A stretch of 52,264 nt of DNA, taken from the NCBI GenBank assembly GCA_903897855.1, contig CAIUDH010000044.1:1-52264 (forward strand), read 5' to 3'. The DNA is from an uncultured Bacteroidota bacterium (lineage in GTDB: Bacteria > Bacteroidota > Bacteroidia > UKL13-3). Below, piece by piece: positions 25,619 through 35,484 of the stretch (position 1 is its first letter; each line of letters opens with the position of its first letter). Under the pieces are notes generated by a model. That model was not told where the DNA came from and made no database searches. It worked only from the letters and a program-made list of their open reading frames with translations. The translations under genes and the position numbers were made by a program.

Positions 25619-25626
25619 CAAAATTA
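25619..25626 (-). promoter_or_regulatory. Promoter core of the small lipoprotein gene
   Basis: TAATTTTG on the minus strand is a perfect TAnnTTTG ending 7 bases before the ATG at 25611. No upstream TTTG is found at the standard spacing. Confidence 0.5.
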
Positions 25627-25679
25627 AACTTTTTCTTAAAACTTTTTGTTTTTCTTTGCAATAAATATAACATCAGTAA

Positions 25680-26453
25680 ATGCAATTTGTATTAATTGAA
25701 CCCCATATCGCTGAAAATTATGCGATACTTCGTTTAAACCGCCCTAGAGAGTTAAACGCTTTAAACTTGCAGTTGATGCAGGAACTGCGTGCTGGATTAC
25801 AACTTCTCGATGCTGATGACAATATACATTGTATCATCATTACGGGCAATGAGCGTGCTTTTGCTGCCGGTGCCGATATAAAGCAGATGCAAGAACGTAC
25901 CGCCATCGACATGTTAAAAATTGATCAGTTTAGTACCTGGGATGCCATTCGGAAAACAAAAAAGCCCTTGATTGCGGCTGTTTCGGGTTTTGCGCTAGGT
26001 GGAGGCTGTGAACTTGCCATGCTCTGCGATCTTATTATTGCCAGTGAAACAGCGATGTTTGGGCAGCCTGAAATAAAACTAGGTGTTATGCCGGGAGCCG
26101 GTGGTACGCAACGATTGGCAAGGGCTGTAGGCAAGGCTTTGGCGATGGAGATGGTGCTCACGGGGCGTTTTATCGACGCACAAAAAGCCTACCAGTTTGG
26201 CTTGGTCAATAAAATAGTTCCGGTAGAATATTATTTAGAAGAAGCGGTAACGCTGGCCAAGGAAATTGCGCAACACTCTCCGTTAGCGATACGGTTGGCT
26301 AAGGAAAGCGTGAACAAAGCATTTGATAGTACCTTAAGTGAAGGTTTGGAGTTTGAACGCAAAAACTTTTATATGCTATTTGCTAGCCACGACCAGAAAG
26401 AGGGCATGGAAGCCTTTGTAGAAAAGAGAGCCCCGAAATTTAAAGGAGCCTAA
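25680..26453 (+). CDS. Enoyl-CoA hydratase/isomerase (crotonase) family protein
   Basis: A 257-residue crotonase-fold enzyme, most likely adding water to trans-2-enoyl-CoA in beta-oxidation or short-chain CoA metabolism. The oxyanion-hole motif AFAAGADIKQM and FALGGGCELAM are present, and both catalytic glutamates are in place: Glu111 (GGGCE) and Glu131 (GQPEIKLGVMPGAGGTQRL). The length equals single-domain ECH. TTTCTTTG at 25651-25658 may be its promoter core. Chain-length preference is not determined. Confidence 0.92.
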   Translation: MQFVLIEPHIAENYAILRLNRPRELNALNLQLMQELRAGLQLLDADDNIHCIIITGNERAFAAGADIKQMQERTAIDMLKIDQFSTWDAIRKTKKPLIAAVSGFALGGGCELAMLCDLIIASETAMFGQPEIKLGVMPGAGGTQRLARAVGKALAMEMVLTGRFIDAQKAYQFGLVNKIVPVEYYLEEAVTLAKEIAQHSPLAIRLAKESVNKAFDSTLSEGLEFERKNFYMLFASHDQKEGMEAFVEKRAPKFKGA

Positions 26454-26547
26454 TGGAATTGGTGCGAATGAATGCATTTTTTATGGACCGATGCGTTTGA
26501 AGAAAGAAATTAAATTTAGTTAAATCAAAAAAGAATATACCCTTACC

Positions 26548-27855
26548 ATGAAATATATACCCTTACCTCAAGAACTTTTTGTTCAAAACAGACGTCGTCT
26601 CACAGCCTTACTGAAACCTAATGCGGTGGTGATCTTTAACAGTCATGATGAGATGCCTAAAAGTGCTGATTCGAACTTTAACTACTCTCAAAACCGAGAT
26701 ATGTATTATCTCACAGGCATTGATCAGGAGGATTCTATATTAATTATGTATCCCGACTCTCCCAATCCTATGTATAAGGAAATGTTATTCCTGAAACGTA
26801 CGAATGAAACCATTGCGATATGGGAAGGACATAAATATACCAAAGACGAGGCTTTCGCAGTGAGTGGTGTAACTCGTATTCATTGGCTCGAAGAATTTGA
26901 TACGATGCTACAACTGGTGCTGCATCAGTCCGAATTCGTATATCTAAATTTAAATGAACACGATCGGCATGTATGGCATCAAAGCTATAAAGATTTGGAT
27001 TTTGCCCATCGAATTCAGCGCGAATATCCTTTGCATAAATTGGAACGTTCGGCCCCCTTGATGCATCAGCTAAGAGCCATTAAAAGCGAACCTGAGGTGA
27101 TGGCCATGAAGGAGGCTGTAGCCATCACTCATAAGGCCTTTGAGCGAGTTTTGAAGTTTGTAAAGCCGGGTGTCACGGAGTATGAAATAGAAGCTGAAAT
27201 AACCCACGAGTTTTTACGTAACCGGGCTACCGGGCATGCATATACTCCCATTATTGCAAGCGGTGCGAGTGCTTGTGTGCTCCACTATATTGAGAATAAC
27301 AAAGTGTGTAACGATGGCGATATGATGTTGCTTGATTTTGGTGCAGAATATGCCAATTATGCGGCCGACCTCACGCGCTGCATTCCGGTGAATGGCAAAT
27401 TCACTGCCCGACAAAAAGAAATATACAATGGGGTATTGAGTATCCATAATCAATCAAAAGCAATGCTATTGGTTGGAGAAACATGGGATCATTACCATAT
27501 GAAAGTAGGGCAGATCACTACGGAAGTGCTTCTCAAGTTGAATTTAATTTCGAAAGAGGATTGCAAGAACGACGACTGGGACAATGTTCCATGGAATGAA
27601 GCCAAAGCCTATCGGAAATATTTGATGCATGGAACAAGTCATTTTCTTGGCCTGGATGTGCACGATATTGGAAGCCGCTACCGTAAGTTTGAAGCGGGCA
27701 TGGTGTTTACCTGTGAACCCGGCATATACATACCGGAGGAAGGGCTAGGGATCCGTATTGAGAACGATATCCTCATTACCCAAACAGGTAATATCGATTT
27801 GATGGCTGCCATCCCCCTTGAGGTTGAGGCCATTGAAGCGTTGATGGCAAAATAA
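26548..27855 (+). CDS. Xaa-Pro aminopeptidase, M24B family
   Basis: A 435-residue PepP-type metallopeptidase that removes an N-terminal residue before proline. It has the N-terminal AMP_N domain (about 5-140) and the pita-bread catalytic domain with all five metal ligands: Asp263, Asp274 (LLDFGAEYANYAADLTR), His365 (HGTSHFLGLDVHD), Glu390 (FTCEPG) and Glu405 (GIRIEND). No signal peptide, so cytosolic. The next gene starts 6 bases after its stop, and secG follows, so the three are probably one transcript. Confidence 0.95.
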   Translation: MKYIPLPQELFVQNRRRLTALLKPNAVVIFNSHDEMPKSADSNFNYSQNRDMYYLTGIDQEDSILIMYPDSPNPMYKEMLFLKRTNETIAIWEGHKYTKDEAFAVSGVTRIHWLEEFDTMLQLVLHQSEFVYLNLNEHDRHVWHQSYKDLDFAHRIQREYPLHKLERSAPLMHQLRAIKSEPEVMAMKEAVAITHKAFERVLKFVKPGVTEYEIEAEITHEFLRNRATGHAYTPIIASGASACVLHYIENNKVCNDGDMMLLDFGAEYANYAADLTRCIPVNGKFTARQKEIYNGVLSIHNQSKAMLLVGETWDHYHMKVGQITTEVLLKLNLISKEDCKNDDWDNVPWNEAKAYRKYLMHGTSHFLGLDVHDIGSRYRKFEAGMVFTCEPGIYIPEEGLGIRIENDILITQTGNIDLMAAIPLEVEAIEALMAK

Positions 27856-27861
27856 TGGACC

Positions 27862-28947
27862 ATGAATAAGAAAGAGTTTTCGGTATACCTTCATAAGCCA
27901 TATCTAATGGATAGGCATGCTGAGATTGCTTTACAGGAAGTGATTGCCGACTTCCCCTATTTCCATGCGGCACATCAATTATTACTTAAGGCGCATCAAA
28001 ATAACGGCAGTTATCATTTCGACCGGCAACTACCAATTACCTCCCTTTTGCATGGGAACAGGGCACTTTTATATGCCTACCTCAAAGATAGTTTAGCTCG
28101 TGAATCTCAACAAGTGATAGAGGCTGACTCGACTCCGCCAGAAATTGATTTCTTTAGTGATCATGCTGAAGCTATAGAAATGGAGTTTAGTAAGAATGCA
28201 ATGGATGCCATTGAAAATGAAAATGCTGCCGATGTTTTAATTTCTGAAAGTACTGAAGAAAAATTCATCACCCTTGAGCTGCCTCTTGAAGAGAACCAAG
28301 ATCCACTGCCAGTATGGATTGAGATACCCGAGAAACAGCCTGAAGCCGAGGTGTTAGATTTGCCATTTCAAAATTACGAAGAGAAATATTTAAGAAACAC
28401 AACAAATCCTGAGGGTGTCAAGCCCCCACTTCAACTTGAGGTGGTTGACTCAGAGGATATAATGGAGCCTACTGAGCCGCCGATCACGGAGGCCGAGGAG
28501 AAGGTTATTTCGTCGATTGAGCCACACGATTTTCTAGCTTGGTTGCAAACCAAGAAAACAAAAACGGGTCACGAAAACAAACCTCTGGAGGAAAGTGTTA
28601 CTACTTTGACAGCTGCGGAAGTTATAGTTGAAGCGATTGATGAGACTAAGACTCCATCCACTAAAAAAATTAGTAAATTTAATGATTTGATTGACAAGTT
28701 TATTGAGACAAGCCCGAGTATCAGCAAGCCACAGCCGTCGAAGTTTTATAATCCTGCACAGAAGGCGAAAGAAAGCGTCACCGAAAATTTCGATTTAGCT
28801 ACCGAAACTTTAGCTAAGATATACATCAAACAAAATAACTATAAGAAGGCCATTTTAGTTTATGAAAAATTAAGTTTGCTGTATCCCGAAAAAATCAGTT
28901 ATTTTGCAGCCCGAATTTCAGAATTACAAACGTTATTAAATAAGTAA
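27862..28947 (+). CDS. Uncharacterised protein with C-terminal TPR-like helices, linked to secG
   Basis: A 361-residue protein without a named function. The N-terminal about 75 residues (HKPYLMDRHAEIALQEVI, DFPYFHAAHQLLLKAH) look ordered and helical. The middle (about 85-255) is acidic and low-complexity, rich in Glu and Pro, and probably disordered. The C-terminus (about 265-361) has FNDLIDKFIETSPSI and a TPR-like pair, ETLAKIYIKQNNYKKAILVYEKL. No signal peptide or membrane helix. Two bases separate it from secG and six from the aminopeptidase gene. A role near the Sec translocon is inference from this placement only. Confidence 0.72.
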   Translation: MNKKEFSVYLHKPYLMDRHAEIALQEVIADFPYFHAAHQLLLKAHQNNGSYHFDRQLPITSLLHGNRALLYAYLKDSLARESQQVIEADSTPPEIDFFSDHAEAIEMEFSKNAMDAIENENAADVLISESTEEKFITLELPLEENQDPLPVWIEIPEKQPEAEVLDLPFQNYEEKYLRNTTNPEGVKPPLQLEVVDSEDIMEPTEPPITEAEEKVISSIEPHDFLAWLQTKKTKTGHENKPLEESVTTLTAAEVIVEAIDETKTPSTKKISKFNDLIDKFIETSPSISKPQPSKFYNPAQKAKESVTENFDLATETLAKIYIKQNNYKKAILVYEKLSLLYPEKISYFAARISELQTLLNK

Positions 28948-28949
28948 AT

Positions 28950-29294
28950 ATGTACAATTTTTTAGTAGTTATAATGATAATTATCGCGGTATTGCTAATC
29001 TTGGCAGTATTGGTTCAACGCTCTAAGGGCGGAGGTTTTAGTAGTTCAGTAAACGCAAATCAGTTTATGGGCGTACAAAAAGGAACCGATTTTATCGAAA
29101 AAACCACTTGGACACTCGCTATCAGCCTATTCGCTTTATGCCTCGTGGTAAGTATGTTAGTTAAGAATCAAGGCCCGGCTGAAAGCAGAAGCAATATGGA
29201 CAAGGTTGATAAGGAAGCACCAGCTCCGGCCCCTTCGGCACAGCCAGCTCCAGCAGCCGATCCGGCACAAACGCCTGCACCAGCAACAAAGTAG
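28950..29294 (+). CDS. secG: Preprotein translocase subunit SecG
   Basis: A 114-residue membrane subunit of the SecYEG export channel. The two helices (about 3-21 and 52-71) flank the family loop VLVQRSKGGGFSSSVNANQFMGVQKGTDFIEKTTW, which I recognise from residue landmarks QRSKGGG and KTTW. The C-terminal 35 residues are a charged then Pro/Ala-rich tail (PAPAPSAQPAPAADP), longer than the E. coli end and common in Bacteroidota. Translation is probably coupled to the upstream gene, 2 bases away. Confidence 0.93.
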   Translation: MYNFLVVIMIIIAVLLILAVLVQRSKGGGFSSSVNANQFMGVQKGTDFIEKTTWTLAISLFALCLVVSMLVKNQGPAESRSNMDKVDKEAPAPAPSAQPAPAADPAQTPAPATK

Positions 29295-29430
29295 TTAGCT
29301 CACTTTTCGATTCAACGGGGTTTGGGGGTATGATGTCATGTTTTCTAAAAAATCAGTAAATATTTCATGCTTTTAGCTTTTAGCTATTGTGATACAATGG
29401 ATAAATGCAAAAAATGGCAGAATTGCAGCC

Positions 29431-29446
29431 TTGGCACAATTACTGA
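29431..29446 (+). promoter_or_regulatory. Weak sigma-54-like element upstream of groS
   Basis: TTGGCAC followed by AATTACTGA keeps the GG of a -24 box with 10 bases to GA, where the -12 box would need GC. It is therefore one base from the invariant pattern. It lies about 55 bases upstream of the groS ATG. No clear TAnnTTTG core is seen in this interval. Confidence 0.25.
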
Positions 29447-29501
29447 TATCCGACAGGGATAGTCAATCAAATTTAACCTTTAAAATTTTTAAATTAATAT
29501 T

Positions 29502-29777
29502 ATGGCATTAAAAGTTCAACCCATCGCTGACCGAGTTCTAGTCGAACCATCAGCAGCTGAAGAAAAGACTGCAGGCGGATTATACATCCCGGATACAGCA
29601 AAAGAAAAACCACAACGCGGAACCATCGTTGCCGTTGGTGCGGGTAAGAAAGACGAACCCATGACAGTGAAGGCAGGTGATACCGTTTTATATGGTAAAT
29701 ATGCGGGCACTGAAGTTTCTATCGATGGTAAAGATTACCTGATTATGCGCGAGAGTGATTTATTCGCAATTATTTAA
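29502..29777 (+). CDS. groS: Co-chaperonin GroES
   Basis: A 91-residue lid of the GroEL chaperonin. Landmarks are [24 protein letters not shown] (mobile loop, seen as [11 protein letters not shown]), GTIVAVGAG and the C-terminal [14 protein letters not shown]. The length is normal. It precedes groL by 67 bases. The 207-base region upstream contains no CIRCE inverted repeat that I can see, so HrcA control is not supported here; a weak sigma-54-like element is listed separately. Confidence 0.97.
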   Translation: MALKVQPIADRVLVEPSAAEEKTAGGLYIPDTAKEKPQRGTIVAVGAGKKDEPMTVKAGDTVLYGKYAGTEVSIDGKDYLIMRESDLFAII

Positions 29778-29817
29778 TTTATTCGGCAGGCCCCTCGGGC
29801 TGGTCAATGTATTCTAA

Positions 29818-31479
<1,662 letters not shown>

Positions 31480-31526
31480 TTTGTAAACAGCATTTTACCT
31501 CTAATAAATACAACGATATTTATCAG

Positions 31527-31566
31527 TAAAAAAAGCCCTTTTGAGAAATCAAAAGGGCATTTTTTT
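31527..31566 (+). terminator. Terminator of groS-groL
   Basis: GCCCTTTTGA and TCAAAAGGGC form a perfect 10-base stem around GAAA, preceded by a run of A and followed by ATTTTTTT. It lies about 50 bases past the groL stop. Confidence 0.9.
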
Positions 31567-31640
31567 AGGTTAATATTTTTATTCTTTTTGAAGTTCGATT
31601 AAGTTGCTAACGAGTATCTTCCCCAACTAAAATAGCTTAC

Positions 31641-32903
31641 ATGCTTCGAGATCAACTCTTACGTTCTTTATTAATAAATCCGAGCCGTCTTCGAGATTGG
31701 AAATACGTTTTATTGGTTTTTGGCGTTTTTTCTTTACTTCTGTTTCTTTCTATCGTGCAAGGGCTTGATGTGAAGCTTGGCGACTTCTCGGTATTTTGGA
31801 ATGCCGGTGATAACTTCATGCATCAGCAGGATTTATACAGTGGCATCGGTGGTGCCGGCAGATTTATTTACCCGCCCTTTGCAGCGATGTTATTTCAATT
31901 GCTGGCGTTATTCCCATTCAAAGTGGCGGCGGGGCTTCTTACCTTTTTCAATTATGTATTATTTATATTTTCGATATTTCTGGTGCGTTCCATTTTTGAG
32001 TTTTTTGGCAGCACCAAGAAGAAAACAAATACGATGGTTGGCCTTGCAGCACTACTCTCATTTCGTTTTTTCTGGTATCATGTAACGTATATTCAACTCA
32101 ATGAATTAATATTCGTACTTTCCTTGTTAGGCGTCCTGTTGGTGCTTAAAAACAAGGAAACACCTGCTGTTATTTGTTTTGTGACCGCTACTTTTATCAA
32201 GGTTATACCTTTGTTCTTTTTAATTTGGCTCGTGTTTAGAGGAAACCTCAAAACAGTTTTCAAAGTTGTGATCGTGGTGGGGTTCTGTTTCATAGTTCCA
32301 TTGCTTTGGCGTGGTGTTGAGCTGGGCACCCAAGATTTAAAGAATTATTATATCACCTTTATTGAACCTTTTAAAGAAGGTAGGGTAGAGGCCGTATTTC
32401 ATAATCATAGCTTGTCTTCGGCTATTTATAACATTTCGTTACCGATGTATGATAAACTAGGGCTCGATTTCAATCTTTTACATCTTACTGAAGCGGCGGC
32501 TCGGAAAGTTTATTTCTATAGCTTTCTACTCTTATTTGGCGGTTTCATTCTTAGTCTGTCCTTTCTGAAAATATCGAAAATGGCAATTTCACCCTCAGAA
32601 ATCGCGCTCGTATTTCTCACGACGCATCTACTCTCTGGAATTACTTGGGAGTATCATCTGGTTTCCATGCTCTTTGTTTATACGAGCCTGCTCATCCCTT
32701 CTTTTAAGAACCCATCAACCGTAAATAAATTAACACGCTATGGCCTCGTGGGACTTGTGGTGGTGAATGCCATAGTCGGTCAGGATACAGTTGGGCCTAC
32801 GCTCTACCATTATTTTGGTGGCTTTGGCATCTTAACTTGGATGATGGCTTTACTATACTTTTATTTTTTATTTGACTGTGTTCGAAAAGAACAGCAGCGA
32901 TAA
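31641..32903 (+). CDS. GT87-type (DUF2029) membrane glycosyltransferase
   Basis: A 420-residue polytopic membrane protein with about ten hydrophobic helices. The first periplasmic loop has DFSVFWNAGDNFMHQQDLY followed by FIYPPFAAMLFQLLALFPF, the hallmark of the GT-C superfamily GT87/DUF2029 group, whose known members are polyprenyl-phosphate-mannose-dependent transferases. The aspartate of the GDFSVFW segment is the likely catalytic position by family analogy. Acceptor unknown; a glycolipid or surface glycan is likely. It stands alone between the groL terminator and the convergent receptor gene. Confidence 0.83.
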   Translation: MLRDQLLRSLLINPSRLRDWKYVLLVFGVFSLLLFLSIVQGLDVKLGDFSVFWNAGDNFMHQQDLYSGIGGAGRFIYPPFAAMLFQLLALFPFKVAAGLLTFFNYVLFIFSIFLVRSIFEFFGSTKKKTNTMVGLAALLSFRFFWYHVTYIQLNELIFVLSLLGVLLVLKNKETPAVICFVTATFIKVIPLFFLIWLVFRGNLKTVFKVVIVVGFCFIVPLLWRGVELGTQDLKNYYITFIEPFKEGRVEAVFHNHSLSSAIYNISLPMYDKLGLDFNLLHLTEAAARKVYFYSFLLLFGGFILSLSFLKISKMAISPSEIALVFLTTHLLSGITWEYHLVSMLFVYTSLLIPSFKNPSTVNKLTRYGLVGLVVVNAIVGQDTVGPTLYHYFGGFGILTWMMALLYFYFLFDCVRKEQQR

Positions 32904-32933
32904 CTTATTGCCTAAGGAGCGTTTCGTTCGGCC

Positions 32934-35369
32934 CTAAAATTCAAATAGTAAACCTAATGAGGGCACTACCGTAGCCGATTTGTTTTCGAGTATCAACGGC
33001 ACTGCATTCGAACCATTTAGTTTTAGCACACTGCCATCAGTGGTGTCAAACCCTGTGTTATCAGCATTTCGTTTAAAGGTATAATTGGGAACACTTTCGT
33101 TTTGAAATCCGAAAACATTTTGGATGTCAAGATAAATATCCAAGGACGTTTTTCTAAAGTTCATTTTTTTATCTACTCTCAAATCAAGTTGATTAAATGC
33201 CTGTAACCGTTGCGTATTCAGTTTTGTATTGTCGAGAATACCACTGCCAAGCAAAAGGTAATTTTGTTGAGAGGCTGACAAGTTATACGGGGTATAGGGA
33301 GCACCTCCAGCATAGCGATATTTTAGCCCTAGTTCATAACCTCTTTTAAATTTGCATCCAAGGGTTGCCGATATCAAATGACGATTGTCCCATGATGAAG
33401 GTAAGAGTTTACCGTCAGCCCCTGAAAATTTACTCCTTACAAAGGTGTAGCTAACTACATAGAATACTTTTTTTATAAGTTTCTGTTGAACGAAAAATTC
33501 AAAACCAATAGTCTCGCCTTTGCCTAAGCTATTTACTCTTTCATTTCCGATAGCACCAAATTCAGAGCCTTGATTGGCAACAGAAACCCCTGTATTGGCC
33601 GAAACCGGATAATTAGTATAGCTTTTGTAAAAGCCTTCGAGCGTAAATCGAAGCGCATTATTGGGTAAAAATTGAGTGCCGATTACATAATGCGTGGTTT
33701 GAATATATTTCATGTTTTTATTTACATACATATCCAAGGTGTCCTTGAAACCAAGTGAGGTATAGGTAGGGATTTTGTAATACGAACCAACCGAGGCCGT
33801 TAGGTCAAATTTGGAAGAGAGATGATATGACATAGAGAGTCGTGGAGAGATCGTATTTAATGGTTTCATGCCATTTTCCATAAAGGTATTCATATCGGTT
33901 CTGACCCCTGCCGAAACTAACAGCCGATGATTCAAGAAATTGTTCGCTACTTGAGCGAAAGCCCCATACTTAGCAAATGCGATGGCGCTTCTTACGCGTA
34001 TTTTTACCGATGGGATGAGGATGTTGCCTGCACTATCCTTAATATCATTCGTGATTTTATTATAGAGGTCGGTATTGTATTTTACATATTGGGCTGAGAC
34101 ACCTCCGGTAATTTTCCAACCTTTGATGAAGGCGTTGATATCATATCTAAACTTATTCTCAATTTCTTGCGATTGTAATTTAAAAGTTCGTTGGGCTTCT
34201 ATTTCTTGGCCATCTTCGTATTTATCTAATGCATTATTGAACATGTTACGGCTTAAAGAAATATTCATAAAACCAGCTTTGAATTTCCTCCTTAAATTTA
34301 AGCCAGTCGTATAATTCCATTGGTTTATGAAGGGCAGAGATCTAACAATGAAAATGTTTTCGGGTGTTGAGTTTTTCGTCGTTGCAAAGGAGAATCGATC
34401 GATGGCACCTAACCCAATGGCAGTGAGGGTTGTTTTGTGGTTAAATTCATGCACCACCTTGTATTGAAAGTCATAGAAATTAGGACGAATAGGTAAATCA
34501 ATCAAACTAAAAAGTAGATCCAAATAAGATTTTCTGGCCGAGGCGAGGAACGTTGTTTTTTTGCCTATGGGGCCTTCTAAGGTGGCCACTGCTTCCGTTA
34601 AGCTTCCTCTCACGTTTCCTGAAATCCGTTCTGGATTTCCTTCACGCTGCTTAATAATAAAGGTGGAGGCCAAAGCATTATCATATCGGGCATCGAAGGC
34701 CGAAGAACTTAATTTCAGGTCCTCGATGAAGGAGACGTTTAAGATACCTTGTGCTCCGCCTGAACTGCCTTGAGTTTGGAAATGGTTTAAAATAGGAATT
34801 TCGATTCCATCCAAATAATAAACATTCTCGTTGGGCGCCCCGCCACGTATTATAATATCGTTGCGTGCAGCCCCTCCATAACTACCACCTACGCCAGGTA
34901 AGGTTTGCACCACTTTTGAAACATCGAAGTTGCCACCAGGATTGCTTCTGATTTCTTCACTGGTGAGTTGCTGCACCGATAAAGGGGTAATCATATCGGT
35001 AGTCACCGCCGATTTACCTTTATCGAATTTTACTTCTACTTCATTTAATTGTGAGGATGCCACCTCCATCTCAAAATTCACTACTTGTGCATTTCCTGAT
35101 GAAACTGGAATATTGTATTTAACTAAAGTGATATAGCCTATAAATTGTGCACTCAAATTATAGGTGCCAACAGGTACCACGAGTTTAAAGTTACCTTCGA
35201 TGTCTGTGGCGGTGCCTTGGGTGGTGCCTTCTACAATCACTCTTCCCCCAATTATTGTTTCTTGCGTGTTTTTGTCCTTTAAATTGCCACGTATAATACC
35301 GGTGGTTTGCGCTATTACGCCTAAATGAAGAAGGATTATGGTAATTGTCAATATTGATTTCAATTGCAT
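32934..35369 (-). CDS. TonB-dependent receptor with carboxypeptidase-regulatory-like domain
   Basis: An 811-residue outer-membrane protein. Order: signal peptide (KSILTITIILLHLGVIA), CarboxypepD-reg-like beta domain (about 20-105, GIIRGNLKDKNTQETIIGGRV), plug domain (about 125-235, VSKVVQTLPGVGGSYGGAARNDIIIRGG) and a beta-barrel ending in an aromatic residue (LGLLFEF). No SusD-like partner is adjacent, so a SusCD glycan system is not supported. The ATG at 35369 is chosen over 35396 because a promoter core occupies 35394-35401 and the signal peptide starts here. It is divergent from the MarR gene, with possible operators between. Confidence 0.9.
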   Translation of the reverse strand: MQLKSILTITIILLHLGVIAQTTGIIRGNLKDKNTQETIIGGRVIVEGTTQGTATDIEGNFKLVVPVGTYNLSAQFIGYITLVKYNIPVSSGNAQVVNFEMEVASSQLNEVEVKFDKGKSAVTTDMITPLSVQQLTSEEIRSNPGGNFDVSKVVQTLPGVGGSYGGAARNDIIIRGGAPNENVYYLDGIEIPILNHFQTQGSSGGAQGILNVSFIEDLKLSSSAFDARYDNALASTFIIKQREGNPERISGNVRGSLTEAVATLEGPIGKKTTFLASARKSYLDLLFSLIDLPIRPNFYDFQYKVVHEFNHKTTLTAIGLGAIDRFSFATTKNSTPENIFIVRSLPFINQWNYTTGLNLRRKFKAGFMNISLSRNMFNNALDKYEDGQEIEAQRTFKLQSQEIENKFRYDINAFIKGWKITGGVSAQYVKYNTDLYNKITNDIKDSAGNILIPSVKIRVRSAIAFAKYGAFAQVANNFLNHRLLVSAGVRTDMNTFMENGMKPLNTISPRLSMSYHLSSKFDLTASVGSYYKIPTYTSLGFKDTLDMYVNKNMKYIQTTHYVIGTQFLPNNALRFTLEGFYKSYTNYPVSANTGVSVANQGSEFGAIGNERVNSLGKGETIGFEFFVQQKLIKKVFYVVSYTFVRSKFSGADGKLLPSSWDNRHLISATLGCKFKRGYELGLKYRYAGGAPYTPYNLSASQQNYLLLGSGILDNTKLNTQRLQAFNQLDLRVDKKMNFRKTSLDIYLDIQNVFGFQNESVPNYTFKRNADNTGFDTTDGSVLKLNGSNAVPLILENKSATVVPSLGLLFEF

Positions 35370-35393
35370 CGGTTCAGATTTAAAAATGAAGTG

Positions 35394-35401
35394 CAAATAT
35401 A
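35394..35401 (-). promoter_or_regulatory. Promoter core of the TonB-receptor gene
   Basis: TATATTTG on the minus strand is a perfect TAnnTTTG, 24 bases upstream of the ATG at 35369. A TACGTA palindrome lies one base upstream of it, inside the region RNA polymerase must occupy. Confidence 0.6.
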
Positions 35402-35402
35402 A

Positions 35403-35408
35403 TACGTA
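35403..35408. promoter_or_regulatory. TACGTA palindrome, candidate regulator half-operator
   Basis: A perfect six-base palindrome next to the core box of the TonB-receptor promoter. It shares its TACG and CGTA halves with the longer palindrome at 35434-35445. Confidence 0.4.
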
Positions 35409-35433
35409 AAAATGATATAAAATAAATAAATAG

Positions 35434-35445
35434 TACGTTTACGTA
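35434..35445. promoter_or_regulatory. TACG-TTTA-CGTA palindrome, candidate MarR operator
   Basis: Inverted halves TACG and CGTA are separated by four bases, 8 bases upstream of the marR-type gene's promoter core (35454). It lies in the -20 to -30 region of that promoter and upstream of the divergent receptor promoter, a suitable place for autorepression and repression of the receptor. Confidence 0.45.
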
Positions 35446-35453
35446 TAAAATAG

Positions 35454-35461
35454 TATTTTTG
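35454..35461 (+). promoter_or_regulatory. Promoter core of the MarR-family gene
   Basis: TATTTTTG is a perfect TAnnTTTG, 23 bases upstream of the ATG at 35485. The expected -33 position is not TTTG. Confidence 0.55.
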
Positions 35462-35484
35462 AAACAATTTATTACAAGCGTAAT

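Noticed and set aside
29295-29501. CIRCE element (HrcA operator) before groS
   Set aside because: No TTAGCACTC/GAGTGCTAA inverted repeat is present in either orientation.
32934-35369. Polysaccharide-utilisation locus around the TonB-dependent receptor
   Set aside because: There is no SusD-like lipoprotein or glycoside hydrolase nearby, and the receptor is a single divergent gene.
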